From Bacteroidota bacterium (GTDB lineage Bacteria; Bacteroidota; Bacteroidia; Flavobacteriales_D; Sanyastnellaceae), in NCBI GenBank assembly GCA_027619225.1, contig JAQCFW010000010.1:1-64000 (forward strand): DNA of 64,000 bases, written 5' to 3'. Each line of letters opens with the position of its first letter. The first letter of the stretch is position 1. Made by a program: the position numbers and the translations under genes. This document shows, one piece after another, positions 52,733 to 62,628 of this stretch. The notes under the pieces are model-generated. The model did no database searches. It was not told where the DNA came from and worked only from the letters and a program-made list of their open reading frames with translations.

Positions 52733-53332
52733 ATGAAAATGACAATTTTATTCTCTACAGCAATTATCCTATTGGGATTGGGACTAGTTGCTTGGAATTT
52801 CTACGGTGGTGTATCTAAATACCCCGCAACTACAGAACAGTCCGATGTGGATTTTTATTCCTTGTCATGTAAAACACTTGAAGGAGAGGAATTCTCTTTC
52901 GAGCAACTTCGTGGAAAGAGAGTGCTTATTGTGAATACCGCATCTAAATGTGGATTCACCCCTCAATATGAAGAACTTCAAAAGCTCCACGAAACCTACG
53001 GAGGAGACTCATTTGTGATCCTTGGCTTCCCTTGTAATGATTTCGGAAAACAAGAGCCGGGAACTTCCGTGGAAATAGGAACGTTTTGTCAGAAGAATTT
53101 CGGAGTGGAGTTTACGATGATGGAAAAGGTAAGTGTGAAAGGAAAGGGGATGAGCGATGTCTATGTTTGGCTTAGTAACAAAACATCCAATGGAGTGGCT
53201 GACCACAATGTTAGATGGAATTTCCACAAGTTTTTAATTGACGAGAAAGGTCATTTGTCAGCATCATTAAAAAGTGGAGTCAAGCCGTTGTCAAAAGAGA
53301 TCACAGGTTTTGCAAACGGAGAATCACTCTAA
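52733..53332 (+). CDS. Glutathione peroxidase-family thiol peroxidase
   Basis: This 199-residue protein has an N-terminal membrane anchor or signal (ILFSTAIILLGLGLVAW). The peroxidase fold follows: peroxidatic Cys in NTASKCGFTPQYEELQ, then GFPCNDFGKQEPG with the resolving-type Cys, and VRWNFHKFLID. The Trp-Asn-Phe and Cys-Gln-type catalytic set is present. In Bacteroidota these use thioredoxin-like donors. The leader suggests periplasmic exposure or a tethered form. It is 3 bp after the flippase stop. Confidence 0.9.
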   Translation: MKMTILFSTAIILLGLGLVAWNFYGGVSKYPATTEQSDVDFYSLSCKTLEGEEFSFEQLRGKRVLIVNTASKCGFTPQYEELQKLHETYGGDSFVILGFPCNDFGKQEPGTSVEIGTFCQKNFGVEFTMMEKVSVKGKGMSDVYVWLSNKTSNGVADHNVRWNFHKFLIDEKGHLSASLKSGVKPLSKEITGFANGESL

Positions 53333-53369
53333 ATTATAGTCATCGACAGTCCTTTAAGACGTTTTAAAT

Positions 53370-54443
53370 ATGTTTAAAATACACAATTTTTCAGCCGGAC
53401 CTTGTATCCTCCCACCGGAGGTGTTAAAAGAAGCTTCAGAGGCTGTAAAGAGCTGGGGAAACAACGGTCTTTCGCTTATCGAAATGTCTCATAGATCCAA
53501 GCCCTTCGTGGCTGTGATGGAGGAAGCTAGAGCGATAACGAAAGAGTTACTCGGCCTTCCTGAGCGGTTCGAGATTTTATACTTGCAGGGTGGAGCGAGT
53601 TTGGGGTTTTTAACAACAGCATACAACCTCATCCCTGAAGGAGGTTCTGCGGCTTATACGGATACAGGTACTTGGGCAGCTAATGCTATTAAGGAAGCCA
53701 GGCACCTCGGTGACATTGAGGTCGTGGGCAGCTCTAAAGATTCAGGCTACAATGCCATTCCTCATACCCCATCTGTGGATTCTAAGCACAGCTACTTTCA
53801 CTACACGACGAACAACACGATCTTCGGAACGCAGTATAAGCACATTCCCACTGAAGCTGGTGTTCCTCTAGTCGCTGACATGAGCTCAGACATCATGAGC
53901 AAGAAGTTTGACTCAACTCCTTTTAAGCTTATTTATGCAGGAGCCCAAAAGAATATGGGACCCGCCGGAACCGTCATGTACGCAATAGATAAAGAGGCAC
54001 TGGGTAAGACCGGGAGAAATATTCCATCTTATTTAGATTTAGGTGTGCATCTTTCGAAGGACAGCATGTTCAACACCCCTCCTGTTTTTTCAATTTTCAC
54101 AACTTTGTTAACCTTGCGTTGGCTTAAAAATCTAGGAGGAATAGACGCGATCGAAGCTCGGAACAAAGCGAAGGCAGAACTCATTTATGGAGAGATCGAT
54201 AGAAACGAATTATTTACTGGTTACGCAGAGACGAATAGCCGCTCTACGATGAACGCTACATTTCAGCTCGTTGACGACAATCACAAGGAGAAGTTTAACG
54301 CTGCTTGGGCTGAGGCAGGAGTAAGCGGAATAAACGGTCACAGAAGTATAGGCGGATATAGAGCCTCTATGTACAACGCTCTTCCTCTTGAAAGCGTAAA
54401 GGTGTTAGCAGATGTAATGAAAGAATTCGAGAGAACGATCTAA
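53370..54443 (+). CDS. serC: Phosphoserine aminotransferase
   Basis: This 357-residue PLP enzyme has HNFSAGPCILPPEVLKEA at the start, SHRSKPFVAVMEEAR, LQGGASLGFLTTAYNL and the PLP lysine in YAGAQKNMGPAGTVMYAID. It converts 3-phosphohydroxypyruvate to phosphoserine, step two of serine synthesis. serA follows after 9 bp and DUF1015 after that. This serC-serA-DUF1015 order is common in Bacteroidota. Confidence 0.95.
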   Translation: MFKIHNFSAGPCILPPEVLKEASEAVKSWGNNGLSLIEMSHRSKPFVAVMEEARAITKELLGLPERFEILYLQGGASLGFLTTAYNLIPEGGSAAYTDTGTWAANAIKEARHLGDIEVVGSSKDSGYNAIPHTPSVDSKHSYFHYTTNNTIFGTQYKHIPTEAGVPLVADMSSDIMSKKFDSTPFKLIYAGAQKNMGPAGTVMYAIDKEALGKTGRNIPSYLDLGVHLSKDSMFNTPPVFSIFTTLLTLRWLKNLGGIDAIEARNKAKAELIYGEIDRNELFTGYAETNSRSTMNATFQLVDDNHKEKFNAAWAEAGVSGINGHRSIGGYRASMYNALPLESVKVLADVMKEFERTI

Positions 54444-54452
54444 AAAACAAAG

Positions 54453-55409
54453 ATGAATATTTTAGCTAACGACGGAATTAGTCCTTCAGGCCTGAAAGCT
54501 CTTCAAGAGGCAGGACACAGAGTAACAACTGACTTTATCGAAGCAGATAAGCTCGAAGCTTACATCAACGATAACAAAGTCGATGGTGTTTTAGTTCGAT
54601 CTGCGACAAACATTAGACAAGCTCTTATGGACGCTTGCCCCACCCTCAAGTTTGTGGGACGTGGCGGAGTAGGAATGGACAATATTGACGTTCAATACGG
54701 TAGAGATAAAGGTCTTACTATTTTCAATACACCTTCAGCATCATCTCAAAGTGTAGCTGAACTTGTAATGGGTCACCTCTTTTCTCTTTCTCGCTCTGTT
54801 TACGCGAGCAACAGAACCATGCCATTGGAAGGAGCTGTAGAGTTTAAATCTCTTAAGAAAGCTTATGGAAAAGGATTTGAGTTAAGAGGGAAAACTTTAG
54901 GGATTTTAGGGTTTGGGAGAATAGGCCGGTCGCTTGCTTCGTACGCACTTGGTTGTGGGATGAAAGTGATTGCTTCCGATCTCCACGCATCAAATGGTAT
55001 CGTAGAACTTGAAATCAACGGGAATAAAATTTCTGTCGTTTGTCCACTGATGTCTATGGAAGATCTACTCAAAGAGTCGGATATGGTCAGCCTGCATACT
55101 CCTGCACAAGCTGATGGGAGTGCCGTAATCGGTGAAGAGCAGTTTAAACTAATGAAACAAGGAGCTCTTCTCATCAACGCAGCTCGTGGTGGAATCGTTG
55201 ACGAAGATGCACTCCTTCGTGCTTTAGATTCTGGAAAACTTGGAGGAGCTGCTCTTGACGTTTTCGTAGGCGAACCCAATCCACGTGTAGATGTTCTTTC
55301 TCACCCCGCTATTTCTCTTACTCCTCATACAGGAGCTGCTACAAGCGAAGCCCAAGATAGAATTGGTTTAGAATTGGCTTCACAAATTGCGGAAATAGCT
55401 TCCGCGTAA
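54453..55409 (+). CDS. serA: D-3-phosphoglycerate dehydrogenase
   Basis: This 318-residue short form lacks the C-terminal ACT domain. The N-part has VRSATNIRQALMDACPTLKF. The Rossmann motif is LGFGRIGRSLASYALG (about 150), and INAARGGIVDEDALLRALDS with VFVGEPNP and SLTPHTGAATSEAQDRIG carry the catalytic Arg/Glu/His residues. It oxidises 3-phosphoglycerate using NAD, the first step of serine synthesis. Without ACT, feedback control by serine would have to act by other means (inference). It lies 9 bp after serC. Confidence 0.94.
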   Translation: MNILANDGISPSGLKALQEAGHRVTTDFIEADKLEAYINDNKVDGVLVRSATNIRQALMDACPTLKFVGRGGVGMDNIDVQYGRDKGLTIFNTPSASSQSVAELVMGHLFSLSRSVYASNRTMPLEGAVEFKSLKKAYGKGFELRGKTLGILGFGRIGRSLASYALGCGMKVIASDLHASNGIVELEINGNKISVVCPLMSMEDLLKESDMVSLHTPAQADGSAVIGEEQFKLMKQGALLINAARGGIVDEDALLRALDSGKLGGAALDVFVGEPNPRVDVLSHPAISLTPHTGAATSEAQDRIGLELASQIAEIASA

Positions 55410-55439
55410 CTCTATATATAACAATCAAAGGTTTGTGCT

Positions 55440-56684
55440 ATGCCTAATCTCGTTAGACCATTCAGAGTCATTCAGCCACCAAGACATCTTGCTCACCTTG
55501 TTGCTTCAAGATCATATATAAGTTACGAGAGGTTGGAGTTGAAGGACAAACTGACCCGCAATCCATATAGCTATCTACAGGTAATCAATCCAGATACAGA
55601 TAAGGAATTGGATGCTGATCGAGGCTCTAAAGAATATTTTAGAGAAATCAGGGCTGTCTACGATGAGTTTTTAAAAAATGGCTGGTTAGTAGGTGGTGAC
55701 GATGCTTGTTACATAATCTACCGCCAAACCTCCCCTACACATTCTTTTACTGGGATCGTTGCTTTACTCGACCTTCCTAAATGCGAGGAAGGTGCTCTTT
55801 TAACACACGAGCTCACACTGGAAAGACGAGAAAATTTATTCTCTGATTACTTAGAATGTGTGGGATTTCATGCTGAGCCCATTTTATGTGCAAGACCGTC
55901 AAACCACCCTGGTGAAGCCGTGCTAGATAGATGTATTTCTGAAGTGGTCAATTCTAGAGAAGCAGATTGCGATTTCTCGACGACGGACTATATAAGGCAC
56001 TCTATTTGGTATGTGAATCCTGAATTAAACCCGGCACTAACTGAAGCTTTAGGCCCACTAAACAAGCTATACTTGGCAGACGGACACCACAGATTGGCCT
56101 CCTCTATCAAGCTGAGACACAGGCACCCAAACGAGCCGGGAGTGGACAGGATACTCGCCATGATCTTGCCAGCCAAAGAGATGAGCATTTTCGGATATCA
56201 CAGGCAGATAAAAAATTTCGCTGGGAATTTAGAAGAATTAATCGTGAAGATTAACAGACTTGAGTCCGTCCGAAAAGTTGAGGAGATCTCAAAAGAAGAA
56301 TCTCGTATTCAGAAACTGGGATGCATCGATCTGTTTAATGACGGAAAGAGCTTTAGGATATTTATCGAGGAGGAGGAGGAGGAGTCAAGACTTAGGACTG
56401 ACGCTGGTTGGCTTAGTGAAAATATTTTGCAGAATCTTTTAGGGATTTCGGACCCGAGGAATGACCCTAGACTAAAGTACATTCCTGGAAGTTCTGATGC
56501 AGCTTTGACGGAGTCCTCAAAGGAAAAAATCATCTTTGCCCTCCATCCTACTCCCATAGACCAAATCATAGCCGTCTCAGACGCAGGGAAAACCCTCCCA
56601 CCGAAAAGTACGTGGGTAGAACCAAAGTTAAGGAGCGGACTTTTCATCTATGAGTTTGGTATGCACCCTCACCCTACAAAATAA
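55440..56684 (+). CDS. DUF1015 family protein
   Basis: This 414-residue cytosolic protein starts LVRPFRVIQPPRHLAHLVAS and contains SYLQVINPDTD. HELTLERRENLFSDYLECVG and the most conserved segment LYLADGHHRLASSIKLRHR follow. The family is a standard third member of the serine cluster in Bacteroidota; the role is unknown. The DGHHR element suggests a nucleotide or metal site, perhaps ParB-like kinase chemistry (inference). The serA gene lies 30 bp upstream and YggS 5 bp downstream. Confidence 0.9.
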   Translation: MPNLVRPFRVIQPPRHLAHLVASRSYISYERLELKDKLTRNPYSYLQVINPDTDKELDADRGSKEYFREIRAVYDEFLKNGWLVGGDDACYIIYRQTSPTHSFTGIVALLDLPKCEEGALLTHELTLERRENLFSDYLECVGFHAEPILCARPSNHPGEAVLDRCISEVVNSREADCDFSTTDYIRHSIWYVNPELNPALTEALGPLNKLYLADGHHRLASSIKLRHRHPNEPGVDRILAMILPAKEMSIFGYHRQIKNFAGNLEELIVKINRLESVRKVEEISKEESRIQKLGCIDLFNDGKSFRIFIEEEEEESRLRTDAGWLSENILQNLLGISDPRNDPRLKYIPGSSDAALTESSKEKIIFALHPTPIDQIIAVSDAGKTLPPKSTWVEPKLRSGLFIYEFGMHPHPTK

Positions 56685-56689
56685 CGGTG

Positions 56690-57337
56690 ATGTCCATCGC
56701 TGAAGGTATCGCCTCCATACAAAACTCTATCCCATCGAACGTCACTCTGGTCGCCGTCAGCAAGACGAAACCCATTGAAGTGATTCAGGAAGCTTATGCT
56801 CTGGGGATGCGCGATTTCGGAGAAAACCGACCTGCAGAGTTGGTGGAAAAAGCAAATAATTTGCCGAATGACATCCGTTGGCATGCTATAGGTCATTTAC
56901 AGAGGAACAAAGCGTCAATGGTAACTCCCATCAGCACGTTAATCCACGCTGTAGACTCTGTTAGATTGTACGATGCGCTAAGTAAACACGCAGGAGAAAA
57001 GCTGGATGTTTTAATCCAAATTCATATCGCTGACGAACCCAATAAACACGGTTTCTCTGCAGACGATTTTAAAAAAATCTTGGACGTTGGCGGTGATTTC
57101 CTCAGCCCCAATATTAAAATTAGGGGGCTCATGGGCATGGCTACTTTTACAGACAATAATTCTCAAATTATGAGTGAATTTAAAGCCTTACGTACCCTAT
57201 TCGATGATATCTCCCCAACTTTCGGAAAAGATTTTGACACTTTATCTATGGGTATGAGTGGAGATTGGAAAATAGCCATCGATGAGGGCTCTACTCTTAT
57301 TCGCGTGGGGAGTGCTATCTTCGGATCCCGAAACTAA
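56690..57337 (+). CDS. PLP-homeostasis protein YggS
   Basis: This protein has 215 residues from the ATG at 56690; a GTG one codon upstream is possible. VTLVAVSKTKPIEVIQEAY contains the PLP-binding lysine. FGENRPAELVEKAN, WHAIGHLQRNK and TLSMGMSGDWKIAIDEGSTL ending in RVGSAIFG are the family signatures. The single-domain alanine-racemase-like barrel binds PLP and balances vitamin B6 and amino-acid pools. It is the last gene of the serC run; the next gene is 6 bp downstream. Confidence 0.92.
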   Translation: MSIAEGIASIQNSIPSNVTLVAVSKTKPIEVIQEAYALGMRDFGENRPAELVEKANNLPNDIRWHAIGHLQRNKASMVTPISTLIHAVDSVRLYDALSKHAGEKLDVLIQIHIADEPNKHGFSADDFKKILDVGGDFLSPNIKIRGLMGMATFTDNNSQIMSEFKALRTLFDDISPTFGKDFDTLSMGMSGDWKIAIDEGSTLIRVGSAIFGSRN

Positions 57338-57343
57338 AACACA

Positions 57344-58429
57344 ATGATGAAAACACTTTACACCCTATTTGCACTGCTTTTTACTTCTACACTCTCAGCC
57401 CAAACTCCTTCAGGTATTGAATCTGCTGAATACGACCCCTCGGGTGAGCGTTGGTTTGTCAGCTGCGGATCCTCTACCCTACTTAGCACATCTGACATGG
57501 GCAACTCTTGGGACTTCTTTGGAAGTGCAAATGCTTCTTATGGAATGGAGGTGATGAACGGCGCATTATTCGTTATTCAAAGCAACCAGGTTTACGCCTA
57601 CGACCTCAACACAGCAGAACTTCTTGGAATGGTATCTATTGTCGGAGCTGGATTTTTAAATGGAATGGGGAGTGATGGAAATGGAACACTTGTCATCAGT
57701 GATTTTTCTACAGGCAGAATACTTAAAATCGACGCCTCAGACCCCGCCAACATGTCCACTTCTACCTTAGTGGGAAATACCGGCTCATCTCCCAACGGTG
57801 TCGTCATAGATGTTGCAAATGGCAGAGCTGTGGTAGTCAACTGGGGAGGTAATTCTGACATTCTTGCCATCGATATTGAAAGTGGCGCTGTAACGACACT
57901 TGTAAATGGGAGTGGTCTGGGAAATTGCGACGGCATAGATATGGACTCAGAGGGGAACTACTACATCAGCTCTTGGAGTCCCACGAGAATTACGAAGTAC
58001 AACAGCGACTTCACCGAATCTGAAATTGTAGTGAGCTCTGGACTAAGTAGTCCAGCTGACATTTCTTTTGACGAAGCGAACAATATTTTAGGCGTCGCAA
58101 ATAGCGGGTCTGATCAAGTTACTTTCCACTACTTTTCTGGATCCCGCACACAGAGTACAGACATCCAAGAGGATCTTGAAGTCGAATTTAACGGAAACGA
58201 GTTCATTTTCAACCTCTCACTTGGAGATCGCTTTACATTCACTGCCTACTCATTAGATGGAAAATTATTAGAAGCATCATTCATGAGTCTTCCGTCAGGA
58301 AAAAGCAGCGTTTTATTAGATCGACTTCCAGAAGGATTTTCTAAAGCAGCGCTTGTGCATATAAGTAGAGATTCTGATACAGAAAACTCTGCGGTGAAGA
58401 CTTTTAAACTGGGTCTACATCAACTTTAA
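57344..58429 (+). CDS. Exported beta-propeller protein (NHL/SMP-30-like)
   Basis: This 361-residue protein has a signal peptide (MKTLYTLFALLFTSTLSAQ). A beta-propeller of about six repeats follows (LNGMGSDGNGTLVISDFSTG, SPNGVVIDVANGRAVVVNWG, NCDGIDMDSEGNYYISSWS, SPADISFDEANNILGVANSG). The last 80 residues may be a degenerate sorting-type beta domain. It resembles SMP-30/NHL proteins, but no catalytic metal site is assured. Its 3' end overlaps priA by 26 bp on the other strand. Confidence 0.75.
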   Translation: MMKTLYTLFALLFTSTLSAQTPSGIESAEYDPSGERWFVSCGSSTLLSTSDMGNSWDFFGSANASYGMEVMNGALFVIQSNQVYAYDLNTAELLGMVSIVGAGFLNGMGSDGNGTLVISDFSTGRILKIDASDPANMSTSTLVGNTGSSPNGVVIDVANGRAVVVNWGGNSDILAIDIESGAVTTLVNGSGLGNCDGIDMDSEGNYYISSWSPTRITKYNSDFTESEIVVSSGLSSPADISFDEANNILGVANSGSDQVTFHYFSGSRTQSTDIQEDLEVEFNGNEFIFNLSLGDRFTFTAYSLDGKLLEASFMSLPSGKSSVLLDRLPEGFSKAALVHISRDSDTENSAVKTFKLGLHQL

Positions 58430-60875
58430 CTCTCAGTCTCTTCCACCGAGGGTCGGTTGAAAAATCCTCAAGGTCTTCGAGTATAGCCGCCTTGTATTTT
58501 TCGGGGGAGATATTCCGTTCGAATTTCAATAAAAGTTGTAAATGATAAAGATCATTCACCCTATAAAGAGGTGGAGTATCTGGGCCTATCACCCTTTCTG
58601 AACTGAATCTCTGCCTTAATCTTAGGGCAAGAACATCGGCTCCTATTTTAACCCTTTCTTCATCGCTGTGGCGAAGGGAAATCCTTATAAGTCTGACATA
58701 AGGTGGGTACCCGAAGATTTTACGTTCGCGAAGTTCATGTGCAACGAGTTTATCGTGGTCACCCGAGATTACACGTTTAATGACCCAATGATCAGGCGAA
58801 AATGTTTGGATCACTACCTTTCCCCTACTTGTTGATCTTCCTGAACGCCCAGCGACTTGAGTAAGCATTTGGTACGCCCTTTCAAACGATCTGAAATCTG
58901 GAAAGGTGAGCATCTTATCGGCGCTCATCACACCCACAAGCCCCACGTCTTTAAAATCTAACCCCTTGCTTACCATTTGGGTTCCTACCAAGACGTCCAA
59001 CTCATGATTGCTGAACGCATCTAAAATTTTAGAGTGGGCATTCTTAGACCTCGTCGTGTCGAAATCCATCCTACCCACCTTTATTTTCGGAAAAAGCTCA
59101 CCCAACTCTTCCTCTATCCTTTGTGTCCCTAATCCTTTAGGCCTAACAGAAGTACTGCCACAGGCGGCACACTTTACTGGAGGAGTCGCAACTGAATATC
59201 CGCAATGATGACAGTGAAGTCCGTTGCCATGTTTGTGATACGTCAGAGGGATGTCACAGCGCTCGCAGATCACAGCGTCTCCACAAGCTCCACATTGCCA
59301 AGACGGGGAATACCCGCGCCTGTTTTGGAATAAAATAACCTGTTTACCATCTTTGAAAGCGGCCACCATCTCCTCTCTGAGAAGTTTTGAAAAACCGCCC
59401 CTCATGCTCCTTTGCTTGTGTTCCTTTTGCAAATCGGCCGCAAAAATCTGTGGCAACATAACACCTGAGTACCTTTCTGTCAGGTTTACCCTCGAAATTT
59501 TACCTTCGTCAGACAGATAGACAGTTTCCACAGAAGGTGTAGCGGAACCTAAGACCAAAGGGATATTCGAAGTGGATGACATCCACATCGCCACATCGCG
59601 TGCGTTATACCGCGGTGCTGGATCCTGCTGTTTGTAACTGGACTCGTGTTCTTCGTCAACGATAATCAGACCTAAATTTCTGAATGGCAAAAAGGTCGCG
59701 GACCTCGGACCCACAATTAAAGCCCCCTTCTTTTCATCTAAGACTTTAAGCCAAACCTCCGTTCTCTCACTCGCATTAAAACGCGAATGATACACGAAAA
59801 TACTGTCCCCGAAAAATTTCTGGAGACGTGTAATCAGTTGTGTTGTGAGCGCAATCTCTGGAACTAAAAACAGTGCTTGCTGCCCAGCTTTTATGGCCTC
59901 TGCTATAAGATGGACATAGATCTCCGTCTTCCCCGATCCAGTAACACCATGAAGCAGAACGGGTTTGCGTTGTACAAGTGAGGTTCTAATCTCAGAGTAA
60001 GCGGTGCTTTGGGGGGTAGATAAAGTTGGGAGAGCTTGGATTTCACCTGTGTAAGCGGCCAACCTTGATATATCTCGCTCCACGATGTTGAAGACATCCT
60101 TTTGCACCCATTTCACAATCACCGCAGATGTAACATTCGCATGTTTTTGGAGTGTCTTCCTAAGAACTTCCTCTCCATGAGGTGCAAGCTCTAAATATGC
60201 AATTAGAGCTCGATATTGTGCTGGTGCCTTCTTCTCAACTCTATCAAGTTCTGCAGCTAACACCTCTTCTTCCTCGAGAACCTCTTTCACAATCGACACA
60301 AAAACTTGCTTCTTTGCCTTGTACTTTTCCTTAAGTTCTTCCTCAGTAATCGCCAGTCCTTTATCAATAAGCAACCTCACCACCCTCTGGGGGTACTTAA
60401 CCCCTAAAATATCGGACACCTCCTTTAAATTCAAGCCATCTCTAAGGTGAAGTGCATCTAGAAGTAAAGTCGCCGACTCCCCCAATCCAGATTCATCTCC
60501 CCCGTCAGGGTGTAATAATATTCGTGTTTTGCTGGCAAGCTTCATCCCCGAAGGCAAGGCAGCTGAAACTACATCGCCTATCGAGCACATATAGTAAGAG
60601 GACATCCAGCTCATCATCGCCGTCAAAGGCACTGTTACCACTGGTCTGTCGTCAACCACCGCCTCAATGGATTTGGCGATGTACCCCTCAGGCTTTTCAG
60701 TGTGTATAGACCAAACAACCCCCGTCAGCTTCCTGTTCCCCAGAGGCACCACCACCCTCATTCCTACCTCTGGAGCAACTGTGTTGTCCGGTATGCGGTA
60801 GGTTAGAACGCGCGGAAGAGCCGCAGGTAAGGCTACGTTACAAAAAACTTGTGTATTCTTAATAAGATTCGACAT
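58404..60875 (-). CDS. priA: Primosomal protein N' (PriA helicase)
   Basis: This protein has 823 residues from the ATG at 60875; a GTG at 60884 is possible. The N-terminal 3'-DNA-binding domain is FCNVALPAALPRVLTYRIPD. Walker A is LLHGVTGSGKTEIYVHLIAE, and the DEAH-type motif is IVDEEHESSYKQ. The zinc knuckles are CGACGDAVICERCDIPLTYH and CHHCGYSV...CAACGS. The helicase part continues with VLVGTQMVSKGLDF and TQVAGRSGR. It restarts stalled replication forks. Overlaps the propeller gene by 26 bp at its 3' end. Confidence 0.95.
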   Translation of the reverse strand: MSNLIKNTQVFCNVALPAALPRVLTYRIPDNTVAPEVGMRVVVPLGNRKLTGVVWSIHTEKPEGYIAKSIEAVVDDRPVVTVPLTAMMSWMSSYYMCSIGDVVSAALPSGMKLASKTRILLHPDGGDESGLGESATLLLDALHLRDGLNLKEVSDILGVKYPQRVVRLLIDKGLAITEEELKEKYKAKKQVFVSIVKEVLEEEEVLAAELDRVEKKAPAQYRALIAYLELAPHGEEVLRKTLQKHANVTSAVIVKWVQKDVFNIVERDISRLAAYTGEIQALPTLSTPQSTAYSEIRTSLVQRKPVLLHGVTGSGKTEIYVHLIAEAIKAGQQALFLVPEIALTTQLITRLQKFFGDSIFVYHSRFNASERTEVWLKVLDEKKGALIVGPRSATFLPFRNLGLIIVDEEHESSYKQQDPAPRYNARDVAMWMSSTSNIPLVLGSATPSVETVYLSDEGKISRVNLTERYSGVMLPQIFAADLQKEHKQRSMRGGFSKLLREEMVAAFKDGKQVILFQNRRGYSPSWQCGACGDAVICERCDIPLTYHKHGNGLHCHHCGYSVATPPVKCAACGSTSVRPKGLGTQRIEEELGELFPKIKVGRMDFDTTRSKNAHSKILDAFSNHELDVLVGTQMVSKGLDFKDVGLVGVMSADKMLTFPDFRSFERAYQMLTQVAGRSGRSTSRGKVVIQTFSPDHWVIKRVISGDHDKLVAHELRERKIFGYPPYVRLIRISLRHSDEERVKIGADVLALRLRQRFSSERVIGPDTPPLYRVNDLYHLQLLLKFERNISPEKYKAAILEDLEDFSTDPRWKRLRVKVDVDPV

Positions 60876-60917
60876 TCGAAGCACAAAGTACTACTCAACG
60901 AGGCGTAAATTTAAGTT

Positions 60918-61394
60918 ATGGCAAAATCTATTTCTCCATTAAGCGTAGGCGATTTAGCTCCGGATTTTTCTTCTACAGATTCTACCGGCACTATTCGTTC
61001 TCTGTCAGAGTTTTCAGGGTCAAAATTAGTTCTCTATTTTTATCCTAGAGACAACACCCCTGGGTGTACATCACAGGCGTGTAACCTCACCGAGAACTAC
61101 TCTGAGTTATCTAAGCACGGAATAAAAATTGTCGGAGTTAGTCCTGATTCTGAAGCAAAGCATATAAAGTTCATCAACAAGTACGATATCGCTTTCGAAC
61201 TTTTAGCTGATGAAGACAAGAGTGTACATCTGGCTTATGGAGTTTGGGCTGAGAAAAAGTTTATGGGAAAAGTATTTGACGGAACCCACAGAACGACATT
61301 CCTCATAGACGAGAACTCTAAGATTGTTGAAATTATCGCCAAACCTAAATGCACAGATCATGCCGCTGAAATACTTGCAGGATATAATCTTTAA
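60918..61394 (+). CDS. bcp: Thioredoxin-dependent thiol peroxidase (BCP/peroxiredoxin Q)
   Basis: This 158-residue protein has KLVLYFYPRDNTPGCTSQAC with peroxidatic and resolving cysteines five residues apart (CxxxxC), typical of 1-domain BCP/PrxQ. Then come GVSPDSEAKHIKFINKYDI and GTHRTTFLIDENSKIVEI. It detoxifies organic hydroperoxides and H2O2 in the cytoplasm. It is divergent from priA; recA follows after 146 bp. Confidence 0.93.
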   Translation: MAKSISPLSVGDLAPDFSSTDSTGTIRSLSEFSGSKLVLYFYPRDNTPGCTSQACNLTENYSELSKHGIKIVGVSPDSEAKHIKFINKYDIAFELLADEDKSVHLAYGVWAEKKFMGKVFDGTHRTTFLIDENSKIVEIIAKPKCTDHAAEILAGYNL

Positions 61395-61487
61395 TTGAGA
61401 TGTTATTCTAAGCATTGCGACAAACTAACGTTGAAAATCGCAACAGATATAAACTATTGGCCTACGAATAAAAAAAAGTACTTCCCA

Positions 61488-61523
61488 ACGTAAATCCTTT
61501 ACGTACCACTATATATACCTTCG
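61488..61523 (+). promoter_or_regulatory. recA promoter with 17-bp palindrome
   Basis: ACGTAAA-TCC-TTTACGT at 61488-61504 is a perfect 7-bp inverted repeat with a 3-bp centre. It is followed 11 bp later by TACCTTCG (61516-61523), a one-mismatch copy of the TAnnTTTG -7 box. The ATG of recA is 17 bp further on. This is the position expected for a damage-response operator. Confidence 0.5.
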
Positions 61524-61540
61524 CCTTAAAACCTAACAAT

Positions 61541-62596
61541 ATGGCTACAGAACAAGCACAAAAATTAAAGGCCCTCCAGCTCACGCTCGACCGCCTAGAC
61601 AAAACTTATGGAAAAGGAATCGTAATGAAACTTGGCGATGAGCCGGTGGAGAAAGTCGATGTTATTCCATCGGGATCACTAACCCTTGACATCGCTCTCG
61701 GTATCCAAGGATATCCCAGAGGCAGAGTAGTTGAAATCTACGGGCCAGAATCCTCTGGTAAAACCACACTCACTTTACACGCTATTGCTGAGTGCCAAAA
61801 GCAAGGCGGTATTTGCGCCTTCGTCGATGCTGAGCACGCCTTCGATAAATTCTACGCCGAGGCTCTTGGTGTTGATACTGAGAACCTTCTCATCACTCAA
61901 CCCGACAATGGAGAACAAGCGCTCGAAATCGCTGACAATCTTATTCGTTCTGGCGCCATCGACCTCTTGGTTGTCGATTCCGTAGCTGCCCTGACACCTC
62001 GTGCAGAAATCGAGGGGGAAATGGGAGATACTTCTGTGGGACTACAAGCTCGACTTATGTCTAAGGCACTTCGTAAACTCACTGGTACCATCAGCAAAAC
62101 GGGATGTTGTCTAATCTTCATCAACCAACTTCGTGAGAAGATAGGTGTTATGTTCGGAAACCCTGAGACCACTACTGGAGGTCATGCACTTAAATTTTAC
62201 TCTTCGGTAAGAATTGATATTCGTCGATCAACACAAATTAAAGACGGCGACAAAGTACTGGGAAACCGAACTCGCGTCAAGGTGGTGAAAAACAAAGTTG
62301 CCCCACCGTTCCGCCGTGCTGAATTCGATATCCTATACGGATTGGGAATCTCTAAAGCAGGTGAGATTATCGACCTGGGAGTTGAAACTGGCATCGTACA
62401 GAAAAGCGGGTCTTGGTTCTCTTATGGAGACACTAAGCTCGGCCAAGGTCGTGATGCAGTAAGAGTCCTATTGAACGACAACCCAGAGTTATTTGAAGAG
62501 CTGGAGCTTAAAATCAAGGAATCACTTTCTGCTACTAAAGAAGATAAAAAAGCTTCTAAAGCTGTAAAAACACTCACCTCTGAGCCAAGCAATTAA
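61541..62596 (+). CDS. recA: Recombinase A
   Basis: This 351-residue protein opens [20 protein letters not shown] with [21 protein letters not shown] (Walker A). [19 protein letters not shown], Walker B-type [20 protein letters not shown], the L1/L2 DNA loops and [20 protein letters not shown] follow. It forms filaments on single-stranded DNA for strand exchange and, where present, triggers SOS self-cleavage. The C-terminus is Lys/Ser-rich. The leader holds a perfect palindrome described separately. Confidence 0.98.
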   Translation: MATEQAQKLKALQLTLDRLDKTYGKGIVMKLGDEPVEKVDVIPSGSLTLDIALGIQGYPRGRVVEIYGPESSGKTTLTLHAIAECQKQGGICAFVDAEHAFDKFYAEALGVDTENLLITQPDNGEQALEIADNLIRSGAIDLLVVDSVAALTPRAEIEGEMGDTSVGLQARLMSKALRKLTGTISKTGCCLIFINQLREKIGVMFGNPETTTGGHALKFYSSVRIDIRRSTQIKDGDKVLGNRTRVKVVKNKVAPPFRRAEFDILYGLGISKAGEIIDLGVETGIVQKSGSWFSYGDTKLGQGRDAVRVLLNDNPELFEELELKIKESLSATKEDKKASKAVKTLTSEPSN

Positions 62597-62628
62597 AGCA
62601 AGTAAAGCAAGTAAAGCGAACAAGTTAG

